This document shows positions 17,296 to 27,713 of a stretch of DNA of 64,000 nucleotides, piece by piece. Numbering within the stretch: position 1 is the first letter of the stretch; each line of letters opens with the position of its first letter. The position numbers and the translations under genes are program-made. Below the pieces are notes generated by a model. That model searched no databases and was not told where the DNA came from. It worked only from the letters and a program-made list of their open reading frames with translations. The stretch covers positions 188,171 to 252,170 of the forward strand of contig NZ_AJYZ02000037.1 in the NCBI RefSeq assembly GCF_000272045.2. Reading direction: 5' to 3'. Source of the stretch: Vibrio crassostreae 9ZC13. GTDB lineage: Bacteria > Pseudomonadota > Gammaproteobacteria > Enterobacterales > Vibrionaceae.

Positions 17296-19665
17296 CTACC
17301 TTTGATTTAACCAACTCTTTAAAACTTCAATGTCATTCTGGTATTCGTTATTTATCTCATCAACCCAATCTGAAATGTTCTCCCACCACGCAGGCAAATC
17401 TGGAGATTGAGCTTTCTGGGCAACTTGTTGGATGCGTTTCAGACCAATAGAACCTGCAGCACCTTTAATCTTATGTGCCTCAGAAACGATACTGGCTTTA
17501 TCTTTCGCGACCATGTTGGAGTTCAATATTTCCATATACTCCGGCATCATATCTTCGAACATCGCGATGCTATCCAAAACCGGTTTCGGTCCAACAATAT
17601 CAACATAAGACTCTAGCATATCAATATCAAGCAAAGTGGTATCAATTTCTGAAAGAACAGGCTTACTCGCGTCGACTTTATCAATGCTCTCAACCTTATC
17701 GGTGCCCGCTACCTTCTCAATTACCTCTGGTGCATCTTCGATAAGTTCACTGATGACATCTTGGATAGCTCGAACCGACAAAGGTTTACTGATCGCTTCG
17801 TCCATGCCTTTCTGGAAGTACTCTTGCTTGTTGTTTAATACGTTCGCAGTTAACGCCACCAAAGGCGGTAGCTGGCTGTATTTCTCGCGGTAGTATTGAG
17901 CAATATCGAAACCCGTCATATCTGGCAGTTGGATATCCAACAACACCAAATCATAGTCTTCAGGATTGAAAGCAATTTGCGCCTCTTTACCCGTCATCAC
18001 GACTGTCACTTCATGGCCAAGGCTTTCAAGTAGAGAGCGAGCCACTGTGATATTGAGTTCAATGTCTTCGACCATAAAGATCTTAAGATTCGACTGTTTT
18101 CTTGGCGTTTTGATCAGAGCCTGAGTATCGTGATTCACTGGAACTCGAATCGAAACCGTAAAGGTACTGCCAAAGCCCTCTTCACTGATGACTTCAATGT
18201 GGCCATCCATCATATTAATTAGCTGTTGAGAGACAGCGAGACCAATACCCGTGCCGACAGCGTGCAAGTTGTCCGTGCCCGATTTCACCTGATAGTACAT
18301 CGCGAAGATCTTCTCGATTTCACTTTCAGGGATACCAATACCAGTATCTTCCACTTCCATCGTAATGTTGGCAAAGTCACCATCAATGTCGGCGCTGACT
18401 GTCATCACCACTCCACCATCTTTGGTGAACTTCATCGCGTTACTAACAAGGTTCCACAGTACCTGTCTAAGACGAGTACCATCTACCTCAACAGCAGCTG
18501 GAAGATCAGACAATCTTTCTAGATCGAACCTTAACCCTTTCTGCTCAGCCATCAACGCAGAGATACTTTCGATCTCGACAACGAAATCTTCAAAGTTAAT
18601 AGGCGTAGGGAAGAGTTCAAGCTTACGGCGGTCGAACTTATCCATATCAATAATATCGTTGAAGATATTACCCAGTGTCACCGCGCTCACCTTGATGGTT
18701 TGCATCTGCTTGCGCTGTTCGGTGGTCAGTTGGCTATCAAGCAGCATGCGGCTCAAGCCAATGATGCCGTTGAGCGGCGTTCTTAACTCGTGGCTAATAG
18801 TTGAGATAAAGGTGGTCTTATCGCGGCTGGCTTTTTCTAACGACTCTTGATGCTCTTTACGTTCAGTAATATCGCGGCCAAAACCAACCAAGCCCAAGTG
18901 ACGACCATCTTTGCTGTAGAAAGGCACTTTACGCAGTTCGAAGTAACTCTTGCGGCCATCTGGGTATTCAAGCCATTGGTCATAAGTCAGTGCTTGGTTG
19001 TCAGCAAATACTTTCTTATCGGTTTCAACAACTTGCTGAGCGACCTCTTTACTGTAAACATCCCAAGGAGTTAAACCAACTAGCTCTTTTTCTGTTTTAC
19101 CAGTGAGCTCTTCAACCGCACGGTTACAACCAGAGAACACACCATCTTCATTACGGTAGTAAATAAGGTCAGGCGAGGCATCGATAAACGAGCGTAACAG
19201 TGCAGTACGTTCTGCGAGTTCAAGCTGAGTACGCTCGCGCTGGAACACCTCGTTTTCGAGATCTTGCATTGCTTCTGCGCGCGCTTCTTCCGCTTTTTCA
19301 CGCTCTTCAATTTCTTGATTAAGCTTCTCGATATTGAGCTGCATTTTATTGTTGAGTTCTTGGTCTCGCTCACGCATGTCGCCAAGTTTAGAGACCAATT
19401 TCGCTAACCTTTGACGTGATTCTTCCAACTGGTCCACGACCACTGACAGAAAATAAACCGCCCAAGGCGTGATCACTAAACCGAAGAAAACTGAACGGAC
19501 AATGTCGATGTCATCAACATTGCCTTTGAGTGCAAGGGTGATACCGACTTGCACAACAACAGCGAGGGCAACAAGCGCTAGGGCGAGTAAGATAGAAAAG
19601 CGGACAATCCCCAGTTTTACGAGTAGATCCACGTAATACTGGGCAAGATTTTTCATGGGTTTCAT
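17296..19665 (-). CDS. arcB: Aerobic respiration control sensor kinase ArcB
   Basis: Tripartite hybrid kinase that phosphorylates ArcA when quinones are reduced. 789 residues (E. coli 778). Two membrane spans (about 22-46 and 58-77), a leucine-zipper/coiled-coil linker (about 78-150), a PAS domain (about 152-270), H-box His292, ATPase with N409 and GTGIGLAV boxes, receiver Asp577 and HPt His731 (HKIKGAAGS). These match E. coli His292, Asp576 and His717. Cys180 is kept (FSGC), but the second redox cysteine, Cys241 in E. coli, is Tyr here, and no other cysteine occurs in the protein. GGAG precedes ATG at 19665. Confidence 0.97.
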   Translation of the reverse strand: MKPMKNLAQYYVDLLVKLGIVRFSILLALALVALAVVVQVGITLALKGNVDDIDIVRSVFFGLVITPWAVYFLSVVVDQLEESRQRLAKLVSKLGDMRERDQELNNKMQLNIEKLNQEIEEREKAEEARAEAMQDLENEVFQRERTQLELAERTALLRSFIDASPDLIYYRNEDGVFSGCNRAVEELTGKTEKELVGLTPWDVYSKEVAQQVVETDKKVFADNQALTYDQWLEYPDGRKSYFELRKVPFYSKDGRHLGLVGFGRDITERKEHQESLEKASRDKTTFISTISHELRTPLNGIIGLSRMLLDSQLTTEQRKQMQTIKVSAVTLGNIFNDIIDMDKFDRRKLELFPTPINFEDFVVEIESISALMAEQKGLRFDLERLSDLPAAVEVDGTRLRQVLWNLVSNAMKFTKDGGVVMTVSADIDGDFANITMEVEDTGIGIPESEIEKIFAMYYQVKSGTDNLHAVGTGIGLAVSQQLINMMDGHIEVISEEGFGSTFTVSIRVPVNHDTQALIKTPRKQSNLKIFMVEDIELNITVARSLLESLGHEVTVVMTGKEAQIAFNPEDYDLVLLDIQLPDMTGFDIAQYYREKYSQLPPLVALTANVLNNKQEYFQKGMDEAISKPLSVRAIQDVISELIEDAPEVIEKVAGTDKVESIDKVDASKPVLSEIDTTLLDIDMLESYVDIVGPKPVLDSIAMFEDMMPEYMEILNSNMVAKDKASIVSEAHKIKGAAGSIGLKRIQQVAQKAQSPDLPAWWENISDWVDEINNEYQNDIEVLKSWLNQR

Positions 19666-19839
19666 TTAGCGCTCCATGCGATAAGACTAGCAACATTCTA
19701 CCCTGTTTGAAGATGGGAGGTAAGCTAGCTACATCACACGCAGCAAGTGTTCAGCGGTAATTTCGAAGGTTAATTAACCAATACAAATACTAACTAAGCA
19801 AAAATAGCCGGGGATAATCAAATTGCCAATTTTATAGCG

Positions 19840-21591
19840 TTAGCGAATTGAGTATGGATGCACCATTGAACGGTTGCGACCGTCTGATTTCGCTTGATAC
19901 AACGCACTATCAGCCAAGGCAACAGCCGATTCCATTTCATCATCAGGTGTAGGAATGTAAGAGATAATACCAATACTCACCGTGATGAATTCAGAGACTG
20001 TCGACTTCTCATGCGCAAGTTCCAATTTTAGGACTTCATCATGAATACGCTGCGCCACCAGCTGAGCACCTTCGGTCGTTGTATTTGGCAGAATAAAGCC
20101 GAACTCTTCACCACCATAACGAGCCACACAATCAGATGAACGATTCAACACCTGCTTAAATGCCTGAGAAACCTGAATCAAAGCATCATCGCCTTGTTGG
20201 TGTCCGTAAAAGTCGTTGTAGCCTTTAAAGAAGTCGATATCACATAGCATGATCGTCAGTGGCAGCTTCTCACGCACATGATAATGCCACAGTGTAGAGA
20301 GCTGTTCATCGAAACGACGTCGGTTAGACACTTTAGTCAGGCTATCCATAAAGCTGAGGCGTTCAAGTTCAAGGTTGGCTTCTTCAAGCTTTTGTTCTGC
20401 TAGATAACGCTCTGTAATATCACGCGCCATGATCAACACACCATTAGTGCTCGATGCTGGATCTCTAAACGGTGATTTGACTACATCATACCAAGTAAAT
20501 GTTCCATCACTTGAGACCACTTTGTCGATATAACGCAGTGATTTACTTTGATGAAGCACTTGATGATCGGTTTCTGATATTCGCGTATAGATGCTATGTG
20601 GCACCACATCTTGTAAACGTTTACCGATCAAGTCACTGACTTCAGAGATACCCAGCGCAGCCACAAATGGTTTATTACACGCTTGATAAACCATGTTTTC
20701 ATTAAAGATACCAATCGAGTCTGGGCTGGCCTCCAGGAGGTTTTGCAAGATGGTGTCACGCTGCGCAAGTGCCACTTCGGTATCTTTTCGCTTCTCCATC
20801 TCGCCACGCAGTTTCTGCTGCATGTCATGCCAATCGGTCACATCATGACTAATAGAGAGCGTGCCGATGGTTTCTCCATCTTGGGAAAGCAGCACACTTT
20901 GGTAGGTTTCAAGCAAGCAGCTTTTTCCATCTTGATCTGTAGTCCAAGAGCGTTCACTTACACGACCTTTTAATACTCCACCAGAAACACTCAGGGTGCC
21001 CTCTTCAGCACGACCATGCCAAAACTTTTTAAACGAGCGATTACTCGTCACTAACTGACCTTTCTGATCTTTCACGTAGATCAGCTCAGACAAAGAATCC
21101 AAAGCGGTACGAGCAACATTCAGTTCTCGAACTTCTTGGGACAGTTCTTCGTTAGTGTTTTTATAAGGTGAGGCGTGAATCATCCAAGCCTGCTTATTTC
21201 TAAAATGGATCTTACGACCGATCAAGTTGATCTTGAACGACTCAAATTCAGAAAGCGCCCACAGGGAGACCTGCTCGAAGGCTCGAGAGTTGATGTGGTT
21301 GGTTAAGTAGTGACGAAAGCTGTTCTCGCTTTCCACAGTAGGAAAGCGAAAATTAACACCGATTTGGCGGATACCAAGCAACTGCATGGCTTGGCGATTG
21401 GCATAGAGTATTTCGCCACTTCGAACATCAACAAAGTAGAGTGGCGACGGGGTAGCAAGTAGAAGCGTTTCGATATGCGACTGATAACGAGAATAGAGAT
21501 GCCAGCAGATGAGAGCAATCAGCAATACAACAACGATATAAATACCGTAGCCATACGCCCTGTCCCACAACCAAGTCATTACCAGTTCCAT
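19840..21591 (-). CDS. PAS-domain diguanylate cyclase (GGDEF)
   Basis: Membrane-bound c-di-GMP synthase. 583 residues: one membrane span at about 15-33, three PAS-like sensory modules (about 42-130, 160-255 and 280-398, the last ending in the ARDITERYLAEQKL pattern), then a GGDEF domain from about 415. The active site is GGEEF at 493-497, a competent variant, and the allosteric inhibitory site RSSD at 484-487 stands five residues before it, so product feedback is likely. No EAL domain. The start is uncertain between ATG 21591 and ATG 21579. The input signal is unknown; it lies between arcB and yhcC on the same strand. Confidence 0.92.
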   Translation of the reverse strand: MELVMTWLWDRAYGYGIYIVVVLLIALICWHLYSRYQSHIETLLLATPSPLYFVDVRSGEILYANRQAMQLLGIRQIGVNFRFPTVESENSFRHYLTNHINSRAFEQVSLWALSEFESFKINLIGRKIHFRNKQAWMIHASPYKNTNEELSQEVRELNVARTALDSLSELIYVKDQKGQLVTSNRSFKKFWHGRAEEGTLSVSGGVLKGRVSERSWTTDQDGKSCLLETYQSVLLSQDGETIGTLSISHDVTDWHDMQQKLRGEMEKRKDTEVALAQRDTILQNLLEASPDSIGIFNENMVYQACNKPFVAALGISEVSDLIGKRLQDVVPHSIYTRISETDHQVLHQSKSLRYIDKVVSSDGTFTWYDVVKSPFRDPASSTNGVLIMARDITERYLAEQKLEEANLELERLSFMDSLTKVSNRRRFDEQLSTLWHYHVREKLPLTIMLCDIDFFKGYNDFYGHQQGDDALIQVSQAFKQVLNRSSDCVARYGGEEFGFILPNTTTEGAQLVAQRIHDEVLKLELAHEKSTVSEFITVSIGIISYIPTPDDEMESAVALADSALYQAKSDGRNRSMVHPYSIR

Positions 21592-21682
21592 TTACTCTCA
21601 ATCTATACCATAAAATCTGTTAGGGAAATGTTACCACTATTTATTGGTTTTATCTGCTGTTACCTACAGTCACCCATTTCTA

Positions 21683-22636
21683 TTAATTGGCCGCGTTTAA
21701 AACAGGCAACGTGTACTCGAATGCAGAGCCCGTTTTGATGCCTTGAGCACCGGTTTTATCCAACGAACGACCTATTTCAGTCATCGCTAACCAGCGGTTC
21801 TCACACCATAAAGGAGAAAGTAAGGTTGGGCGTCTCGCCGCTGAAGAAACACGGTGATAAACCACGTCCGCAGGCGTGCGTTGAATGATCTCACTCGCGA
21901 TATCGATGTACTCTTCAAGGCTTGGGGCTTCTAGCTTTCCGGCCTTCCACGCCTTAGCCATGGTACTGCCCTCTACTATATGAAGGCCGTGCAGCTTAAT
22001 ACCATCGGTGCCAACGGCTAATACCTTGTCTAAGGTTTCAAGGTTATCCGCTTTGGTTTCTTTTGGTAGGCCAACAATCAGATGAGTACACACCTTGATA
22101 CCTAAAGCGCGTGCGCGTTGGGTGATCGTTTCATACACTGCAAAATCGTGGCCGCGGTTAATTCGCTTGAGGGTTTTATCATTGGCGGTTTGCAGGCCAA
22201 GCTCGAGCCAAATCTCATAGCCTTGTTTAACGTAGCCCGCTAACAGATCCAACACCGCATCAGGCACACAGTCTGGTCGCGTACCAACACAAAGGCCGAC
22301 GATCTCTGCACCGGGTGCTTTTAGCGCCTCTTCATACATATTCTTGAGCACTTGCACCTCAGCATAAGTGCTGGTGTACGCCTGAAAGTAAGCCAGATAC
22401 TTCTTAGCACGAGCAATTTCACCCGCACGATCTTTTAGTTGTTCTGCAATACTCTGAACCTGAGTTTGTTCATCGGCAAAGGAAGCCACGTTACAAAACG
22501 TGCAACCTCCACGGCCAATTGTCCCGTCTCGGTTTGGGCAGCTGAAACCACCATGAAGCGTCAGCTTGTGAACCTTCTCGCCATAACGGCGTTGAAGGTC
22601 TTGGCCGATAGTATTGACCAACTCGTGTAATTGCAT
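21683..22636 (-). CDS. yhcC: TIGR01212 family radical SAM protein YhcC
   Basis: Radical SAM protein of unknown substrate, 317 residues from ATG 22636 (E. coli YhcC 309). The cluster-binding cysteines are Cys33, Cys45 and Cys48 in CPNRDGTIGRGGCTFC, a CX11CX2C spacing instead of the usual CX3CX2C. The ORF opens at 22753, but MQLHELVNTIGQDLQRRYG is the family start. As in E. coli it is divergent from gltB, a conserved neighbourhood without known functional meaning. Confidence 0.92.
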   Translation of the reverse strand: MQLHELVNTIGQDLQRRYGEKVHKLTLHGGFSCPNRDGTIGRGGCTFCNVASFADEQTQVQSIAEQLKDRAGEIARAKKYLAYFQAYTSTYAEVQVLKNMYEEALKAPGAEIVGLCVGTRPDCVPDAVLDLLAGYVKQGYEIWLELGLQTANDKTLKRINRGHDFAVYETITQRARALGIKVCTHLIVGLPKETKADNLETLDKVLAVGTDGIKLHGLHIVEGSTMAKAWKAGKLEAPSLEEYIDIASEIIQRTPADVVYHRVSSAARRPTLLSPLWCENRWLAMTEIGRSLDKTGAQGIKTGSAFEYTLPVLNAAN

Positions 22637-23028
22637 ATTTTCAAAGCACTCAAGTAAATAAGAATGAATATCAGTCTTTTTTGAAAAAAAATTACATCCC
22701 TGCAAAATTCGACCAATTAGTTTACTCAAGGCTTTTTGCGAGCAACCTAACAAATATCAATAAACATGCAAAAAATCGGCTCTATTTGCCTAATGTTGCA
22801 CATTTGTTAGGCATTAAATTCAAAATAAAACGAAAAAAATGGTCTACATGGGTCAACTTTCATTGCAATTCGCCTAGACAAAATTGTAGGATACTTACAC
22901 ATATTGGCTATTTTTGAGTATTTACTTACAACGAAAACTTGCTAATAAGTCGGTGATATCTAACTCCCACCTATATAAACCACTAGTTTGTGGTTAAAAA
23001 TAAACAGGTATCACTAAGGATTGTTTTT
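22637..23028. other. yhcC/gltB divergent intergenic region
   Basis: AT-rich. A short hairpin AACCAC/GTGGTT stands at 22978-22995. An open frame of 78 codons (22681-22917, +) has a TTG start, no ribosome site and biased AT-rich content; it is not counted as a gene. Promoters were not assigned. Confidence 0.45.
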
Positions 23029-23088
23029 CTCGCAATACTTTTCCTGCGAGATACGGAAAGGATTCAAACCGCCAGCATAGGCAGGTTT
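23029..23088 (+). ncRNA. Structured leader upstream of gltB: predicted H-type pseudoknot plus hairpin
   Basis: Stem 1 pairs CTCGCA (23029-23034) with TGCGAG (23045-23050). Its loop contains CTTTTCC (23038-23044), which can pair with GGAAAGG (23055-23061) just downstream (one G-U). Loops are 3, 0 and 4 bases, the geometry of a classic H-type pseudoknot. A second hairpin follows: AAACCGCC (23066-23073) with GGC-A-GGTTT (23080-23088), one bulge, AGCATA loop. The element ends about 77 bases before the gltB ATG. No known riboswitch class is recognised. Confidence 0.4.
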
Positions 23089-23165
23089 AGACCCATAAAT
23101 ATAAAAGGACAAGGCTGACTTTATACAAATAAGTTGCGCCTAGATTTAACTGGAAGGATGTATCT

Positions 23166-26100
23166 ATGGTAGATCAAGAGCAGAACTCACAGGGTCTGTA
23201 TACTCCTGAATTGGAGCATGACGCTTGTGGTATCGGTTTTGTTGCGCATCTAAAGAATCGCAAATCTCATGATGTAGTAACTCAAGCACTCGATATGCTT
23301 GCACGTATGGAACACCGTGGCGGCCAAGGCTGCGATCCGTGTTCTGGTGATGGTGCAGGTATCCTGCTACAGAAGCCGCACGAATTCTTACTAGAAGAAG
23401 CCGTAAAGCTTGGAATTAAGCTGCCATCTTTTGAAAAATATGGTGTTGGTGTTGTACTTTTCCCTAAAGATGAACACAAACGTGCACAGTGTCGTGACAT
23501 TCTAGAACGCAATGCACAACGCCTTGAGTTAGAAGTTATCGGTTACCGTGAACTTCCAACGGACAATTCAATGATTGGTGCTGACCCACTAAGCACTGAA
23601 CCTCAATTTGAACACGTATTTATTTCTGGCGGCCCTGGTATCACACCAGAAGAGCTTGAGCGTAAACTGTATGTTCTACGTAACTACACGGTTCGTGTAT
23701 GCCTAGAAAGCGTTTCAAATATCGGTGATGACTTCTACATCAACTCTATGTCTTACAAGACATTGGTGTACAAAGGTCAGCTAACAACTGAACAAGTTCC
23801 TCAGTACTTCCTAGATCTGCAAAACCCAACCATGGTGACAGCTCTAGCACTAGTACACTCTCGCTTCTCTACCAATACATTCCCACGTTGGCGTCTAGCT
23901 CAGCCTTTCCGTTACATCGCGCACAATGGCGAAATCAATACGGTTCGCGGCAACCTGAACTGGATGAAAGCACGTGAAGCAATCCTAGAATCGGATCTGT
24001 TTACACAAGCTGAAATCGACATGCTGCTTCCTATCTGTCAGGAAGGTAGTTCGGATTCATCAAACTTCGATATGGCACTTGAGCTACTTGTTCTTTCAGG
24101 TCGTACTCTGCCACACGCGTTGATGATGATGATCCCGGAAGCATGGCAAGAAAACAAAAACATGGATCCAACTCGTCGTGCGTTCTACCAGTACCACGCG
24201 AACGTAATGGAACCATGGGATGGCCCAGCATCAGTATGTTTCACCGATGGTGTTCAAGTAGGTGCAACACTTGACCGTAACGGTCTGCGTCCTTCTCGCT
24301 ACACAGTAACTAAAGACGACTTCCTAGTAATGGCGTCTGAGTCTGGTGTTGTTGAGATTGCACCTGAAAACGTTGAGTACCGTGGTCGTCTACAACCAGG
24401 TCGTATCTTCGTTGCTGACCTTGAGCAAGGCCGCATCATTTCTGATGAAGAAGTGAAAGACAGCATTGCTAAAGCACAACCTTACGAAAAGTGGGTTGAA
24501 GAGAACCTTCTGAGCCTGAAAAAGCTACCGGATGCGAGCAACGAATTTAGCCAACCTTCTCCAGAGAAACTACTACACAAACAACAATCGTTTGGCGTGA
24601 GTTCTGAAGAAGTAAACGAAATCATTCTACCTCTTGCGAAAACAGGCTACGAGCCACTTTCTGCAATGGGTGCTGACTGGCCGCTAGCGATTCTTTCTCA
24701 CCAATCGCAGCACCTTTCAAACTACTTCAAACAGTTGTTTGCACAAGTAACTAACCCGCCGATCGACCCGATTCGTGAGCGCATGGTTATGTCTCTGAAC
24801 ACTTACCTAGGTAAAGACCAGAACTTACTTGCTGAAACACCTGAGCACTGTCAAAAAGTAGAACTTGAGTCTCCAGTACTGTCTAACTCTGAGTTAGAAA
24901 AACTGCGTGCAATCGATAACGAGCACCTTCAGGCGAAGACGCTGGATATCGTATTCCAAGCAAATGGCGACCAAGGTAAGTTAGAGCGCGCACTTAAGCG
25001 TATCTGCCAATACGCAGAAGACGCAGTGATTGATGGCTACTCTATCATCCTACTGACAGACCGTGCGGTTAACTCTAACCATGCCGCTATTCCAGCAATG
25101 CTGGCGGTTGGCGCGGTTCACCACCACCTAATCCGTAAAGGTCTACGTGCTAAGTGTGACATCGTTGTTGAAACGGGCGACGCTCGTGAGACCCACCACT
25201 TTGCAACGCTTATCGGTTATGGTGCAAACGCAGTTAACCCATACCTAGTTATTGAAACGATTGTTGAACTGCAACGTACTAAGAAGCTAGATCCAAACGT
25301 ACACCCACGTGAGTTATTCGATAACTACCGTAAAGGTGTTAACGGCGGTCTACTTAAGATCTTCTCTAAGATGGGGATCTCTACGCTGCAGTCTTACCAC
25401 GGTGCACAAATCTTTGAAGCACTTGGTGTTAGCAAATCAGTGGTTGAAAAATACTTCACAGGTACTGTTTCTCGTATTCAAGGTCTAACGATCGACGATA
25501 TCGCGCGAGAAGTATTGGTTCGTCACCGTGTTGGTTACCCAGCTCGTGAAATTCCCGCTCAGATCCTTGATGTTGGTGGTGTTTACCAGTGGAAACAACG
25601 TGGTGAGAAACACTTATTCAACCCAGAAACGATTTCTCTACTTCAAGAATCGACGCGTAACAAAGATTACGGTCAGTTCAAGAAGTACGCAAAAGCAGTT
25701 GATGACCAAGGCGACAACGCAGCAACGCTACGTAGCCAACTGGACTTCATCAAGAACCCTGCAGGCTCTATTCCTCTAGCAGAAGTAGAACCAATCGAGA
25801 ACATTCTTAAGCGTTTCGCAACCGGCGCAATGAGCTTTGGTTCAATCTCGCATGAGGCTCACTCAACACTGGCTGTTGCGATGAACCGCATTGGCGCGAA
25901 ATCAAACTCAGGTGAAGGTGGTGAAGATCCAGCACGTTTCGAACGCAAAGAAAACGGTGACTGGGAACGTTCAGCAATCAAACAAGTAGCTTCTGGTCGC
26001 TTTGGTGTAACGTCTTACTACCTATCTAACGCTGATGAGCTACAAATCAAGATGGCTCAAGGTGCAAAACCTGGTGAAGGTGGTCAACTACCTGGTGATA

Positions 26101-27713
26101 AGGTTGATGACTGGATCGGCGCGACGCGTCACTCGACTCCAGGCGTAGGTCTAATCTCACCACCGCCACACCACGATATCTACTCAATCGAAGATTTGGC
26201 TCAGCTAATCTACGATCTGAAGAACGCGAACCGTAACGGCCGTGTCAACGTGAAGCTAGTATCAGAAGCTGGCGTAGGTACGATTGCATCAGGTGTAGCA
26301 AAAGCGAAAGCTGACGTAGTACTTATCGCAGGTTTCGATGGTGGTACGGGTGCATCTCCGATGTCTTCTATCCGTCACACAGGCCTGCCTTGGGAGCTGG
26401 GTCTAGCGGAAACGCACCAAACACTACTGAAAAACGGCCTACGTAACCGTATCGTTGTTCAGTCTGATGGTCAGATGAAAACACCACGTGACCTTGCAGT
26501 AGCAACGTTACTTGGCGCTGAAGAATGGGGCGTAGCAACAGCAGCTCTAGTGGTTGAAGGCTGTATCATGATGCGTAAGTGTCACAAGAATACATGTCCT
26601 GTTGGTATCGCAACACAGAACAAGACTCTGCGTGAGCGTTTCGACGGCCGCGTAGAAGACGTAGTCACTTTCTTCCAATACATGGCTGAAGGTCTGCGTG
26701 AAGTAATGGCTGAACTTGGCTTCCGCTCTATCGATGAGATGGTTGGTCAATCGCACAAACTTAAAGTTCGTGATGACATCGGTCACTGGAAGTACAAGAA
26801 CCTAGATCTAACACCGGTACTGCACATCGAGCAGGCGCGTGAAGAAGATGGTATCTACAACCAGACACAACAAAACCACAACCTAGAAGACGTTCTAGAC
26901 CGCAAGTTGATTCAAGCTGCGATTCCAGCTCTTGAGAAAGGCGAAGCCGTGAATGCAAGCTTCCCTATCATCAACACGGACCGCTCTGCAGGTACCATGC
27001 TGTCGAACGAAATCTCGAAGGTTTACAAAGACCAAGGTTTACCACAACCAATGAACGTTAAGTTCCACGGTAGTGCTGGCCAATCTTTCGGTGCGTTCCT
27101 TGCGAAAGGCGTTAAGTTCGAAGTAGAAGGCGACGCGAACGATTACTGGGGTAAAGGTCTGTCTGGCGGTACTTTGGTACTGTACCCAGATGCGAAATCG
27201 ACTATCGTTGCTGAAGACAACATCGTGGTAGGTAACGTATGTTTCTACGGTGCGACTTCAGGTGAATCTTTCATTCGCGGTATGGCAGGCGAACGTTTCT
27301 GTGTTCGTAACTCAGGTGCGAAGGTTGTTGTTGAGGGCGTTGGTGACCACGGTTGTGAATACATGACTGGTGGTGTTGCCATTATCCTTGGTTCAACAGG
27401 TCGTAACTTTGCTGCGGGCATGAGTGGCGGTGTTGCTTATGTTTGGGACAAAGCGGGTGACTTCGAAACCAAGCTCAACCCTGAACTTGTAGACCTAGAT
27501 CCAATTGAACAAGAAGATAAAGATCTTCTACTGGATATGCTAACTAAGCATGTTGAATTCACAGGAAGTGAAGTTGCTCAATCTTTCCTAGACAACTTTG
27601 AAGCAAGTGTTGCATCGCTAGTTAAAGTAATGCCACGCGACTACAAAGCGGTTCTTGAAAAGCGTAAAGCTGAAGCACAACAGGCACAAACGGAAGAAGT
27701 GGAGGCAGTATAA
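23166..27713 (+). CDS. gltB: Glutamate synthase large subunit, B. subtilis/eukaryote-like type
   Basis: GOGAT alpha subunit: glutamine plus 2-oxoglutarate plus reductant to two glutamates. 1515 residues. A propeptide of 20 residues precedes Cys21 (HDACGIGF), the N-terminal nucleophile of the class II amidotransferase domain. Then come the central domain, the FMN-binding synthase domain ([34 protein letters not shown]), the [3Fe-4S] motif CX5CX4C (CIMMRKCHKNTC, near residue 1,135) and the GXGXG beta-helix at the C-terminus. It is clearly different from the second GltB downstream. AAGGA precedes the ATG. Codon choice suggests high expression. It overlaps gltD by one base (TAATG). Confidence 0.95.
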   Translation: MVDQEQNSQGLYTPELEHDACGIGFVAHLKNRKSHDVVTQALDMLARMEHRGGQGCDPCSGDGAGILLQKPHEFLLEEAVKLGIKLPSFEKYGVGVVLFPKDEHKRAQCRDILERNAQRLELEVIGYRELPTDNSMIGADPLSTEPQFEHVFISGGPGITPEELERKLYVLRNYTVRVCLESVSNIGDDFYINSMSYKTLVYKGQLTTEQVPQYFLDLQNPTMVTALALVHSRFSTNTFPRWRLAQPFRYIAHNGEINTVRGNLNWMKAREAILESDLFTQAEIDMLLPICQEGSSDSSNFDMALELLVLSGRTLPHALMMMIPEAWQENKNMDPTRRAFYQYHANVMEPWDGPASVCFTDGVQVGATLDRNGLRPSRYTVTKDDFLVMASESGVVEIAPENVEYRGRLQPGRIFVADLEQGRIISDEEVKDSIAKAQPYEKWVEENLLSLKKLPDASNEFSQPSPEKLLHKQQSFGVSSEEVNEIILPLAKTGYEPLSAMGADWPLAILSHQSQHLSNYFKQLFAQVTNPPIDPIRERMVMSLNTYLGKDQNLLAETPEHCQKVELESPVLSNSELEKLRAIDNEHLQAKTLDIVFQANGDQGKLERALKRICQYAEDAVIDGYSIILLTDRAVNSNHAAIPAMLAVGAVHHHLIRKGLRAKCDIVVETGDARETHHFATLIGYGANAVNPYLVIETIVELQRTKKLDPNVHPRELFDNYRKGVNGGLLKIFSKMGISTLQSYHGAQIFEALGVSKSVVEKYFTGTVSRIQGLTIDDIAREVLVRHRVGYPAREIPAQILDVGGVYQWKQRGEKHLFNPETISLLQESTRNKDYGQFKKYAKAVDDQGDNAATLRSQLDFIKNPAGSIPLAEVEPIENILKRFATGAMSFGSISHEAHSTLAVAMNRIGAKSNSGEGGEDPARFERKENGDWERSAIKQVASGRFGVTSYYLSNADELQIKMAQGAKPGEGGQLPGDKVDDWIGATRHSTPGVGLISPPPHHDIYSIEDLAQLIYDLKNANRNGRVNVKLVSEAGVGTIASGVAKAKADVVLIAGFDGGTGASPMSSIRHTGLPWELGLAETHQTLLKNGLRNRIVVQSDGQMKTPRDLAVATLLGAEEWGVATAALVVEGCIMMRKCHKNTCPVGIATQNKTLRERFDGRVEDVVTFFQYMAEGLREVMAELGFRSIDEMVGQSHKLKVRDDIGHWKYKNLDLTPVLHIEQAREEDGIYNQTQQNHNLEDVLDRKLIQAAIPALEKGEAVNASFPIINTDRSAGTMLSNEISKVYKDQGLPQPMNVKFHGSAGQSFGAFLAKGVKFEVEGDANDYWGKGLSGGTLVLYPDAKSTIVAEDNIVVGNVCFYGATSGESFIRGMAGERFCVRNSGAKVVVEGVGDHGCEYMTGGVAIILGSTGRNFAAGMSGGVAYVWDKAGDFETKLNPELVDLDPIEQEDKDLLLDMLTKHVEFTGSEVAQSFLDNFEASVASLVKVMPRDYKAVLEKRKAEAQQAQTEEVEAV

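Noticed and set aside
22681..22917. 78-codon ORF (+) between yhcC and gltB
   Set aside because: TTG start, no ribosome site, AT-driven amino acid content, overlaps the yhcC promoter side; likely chance.
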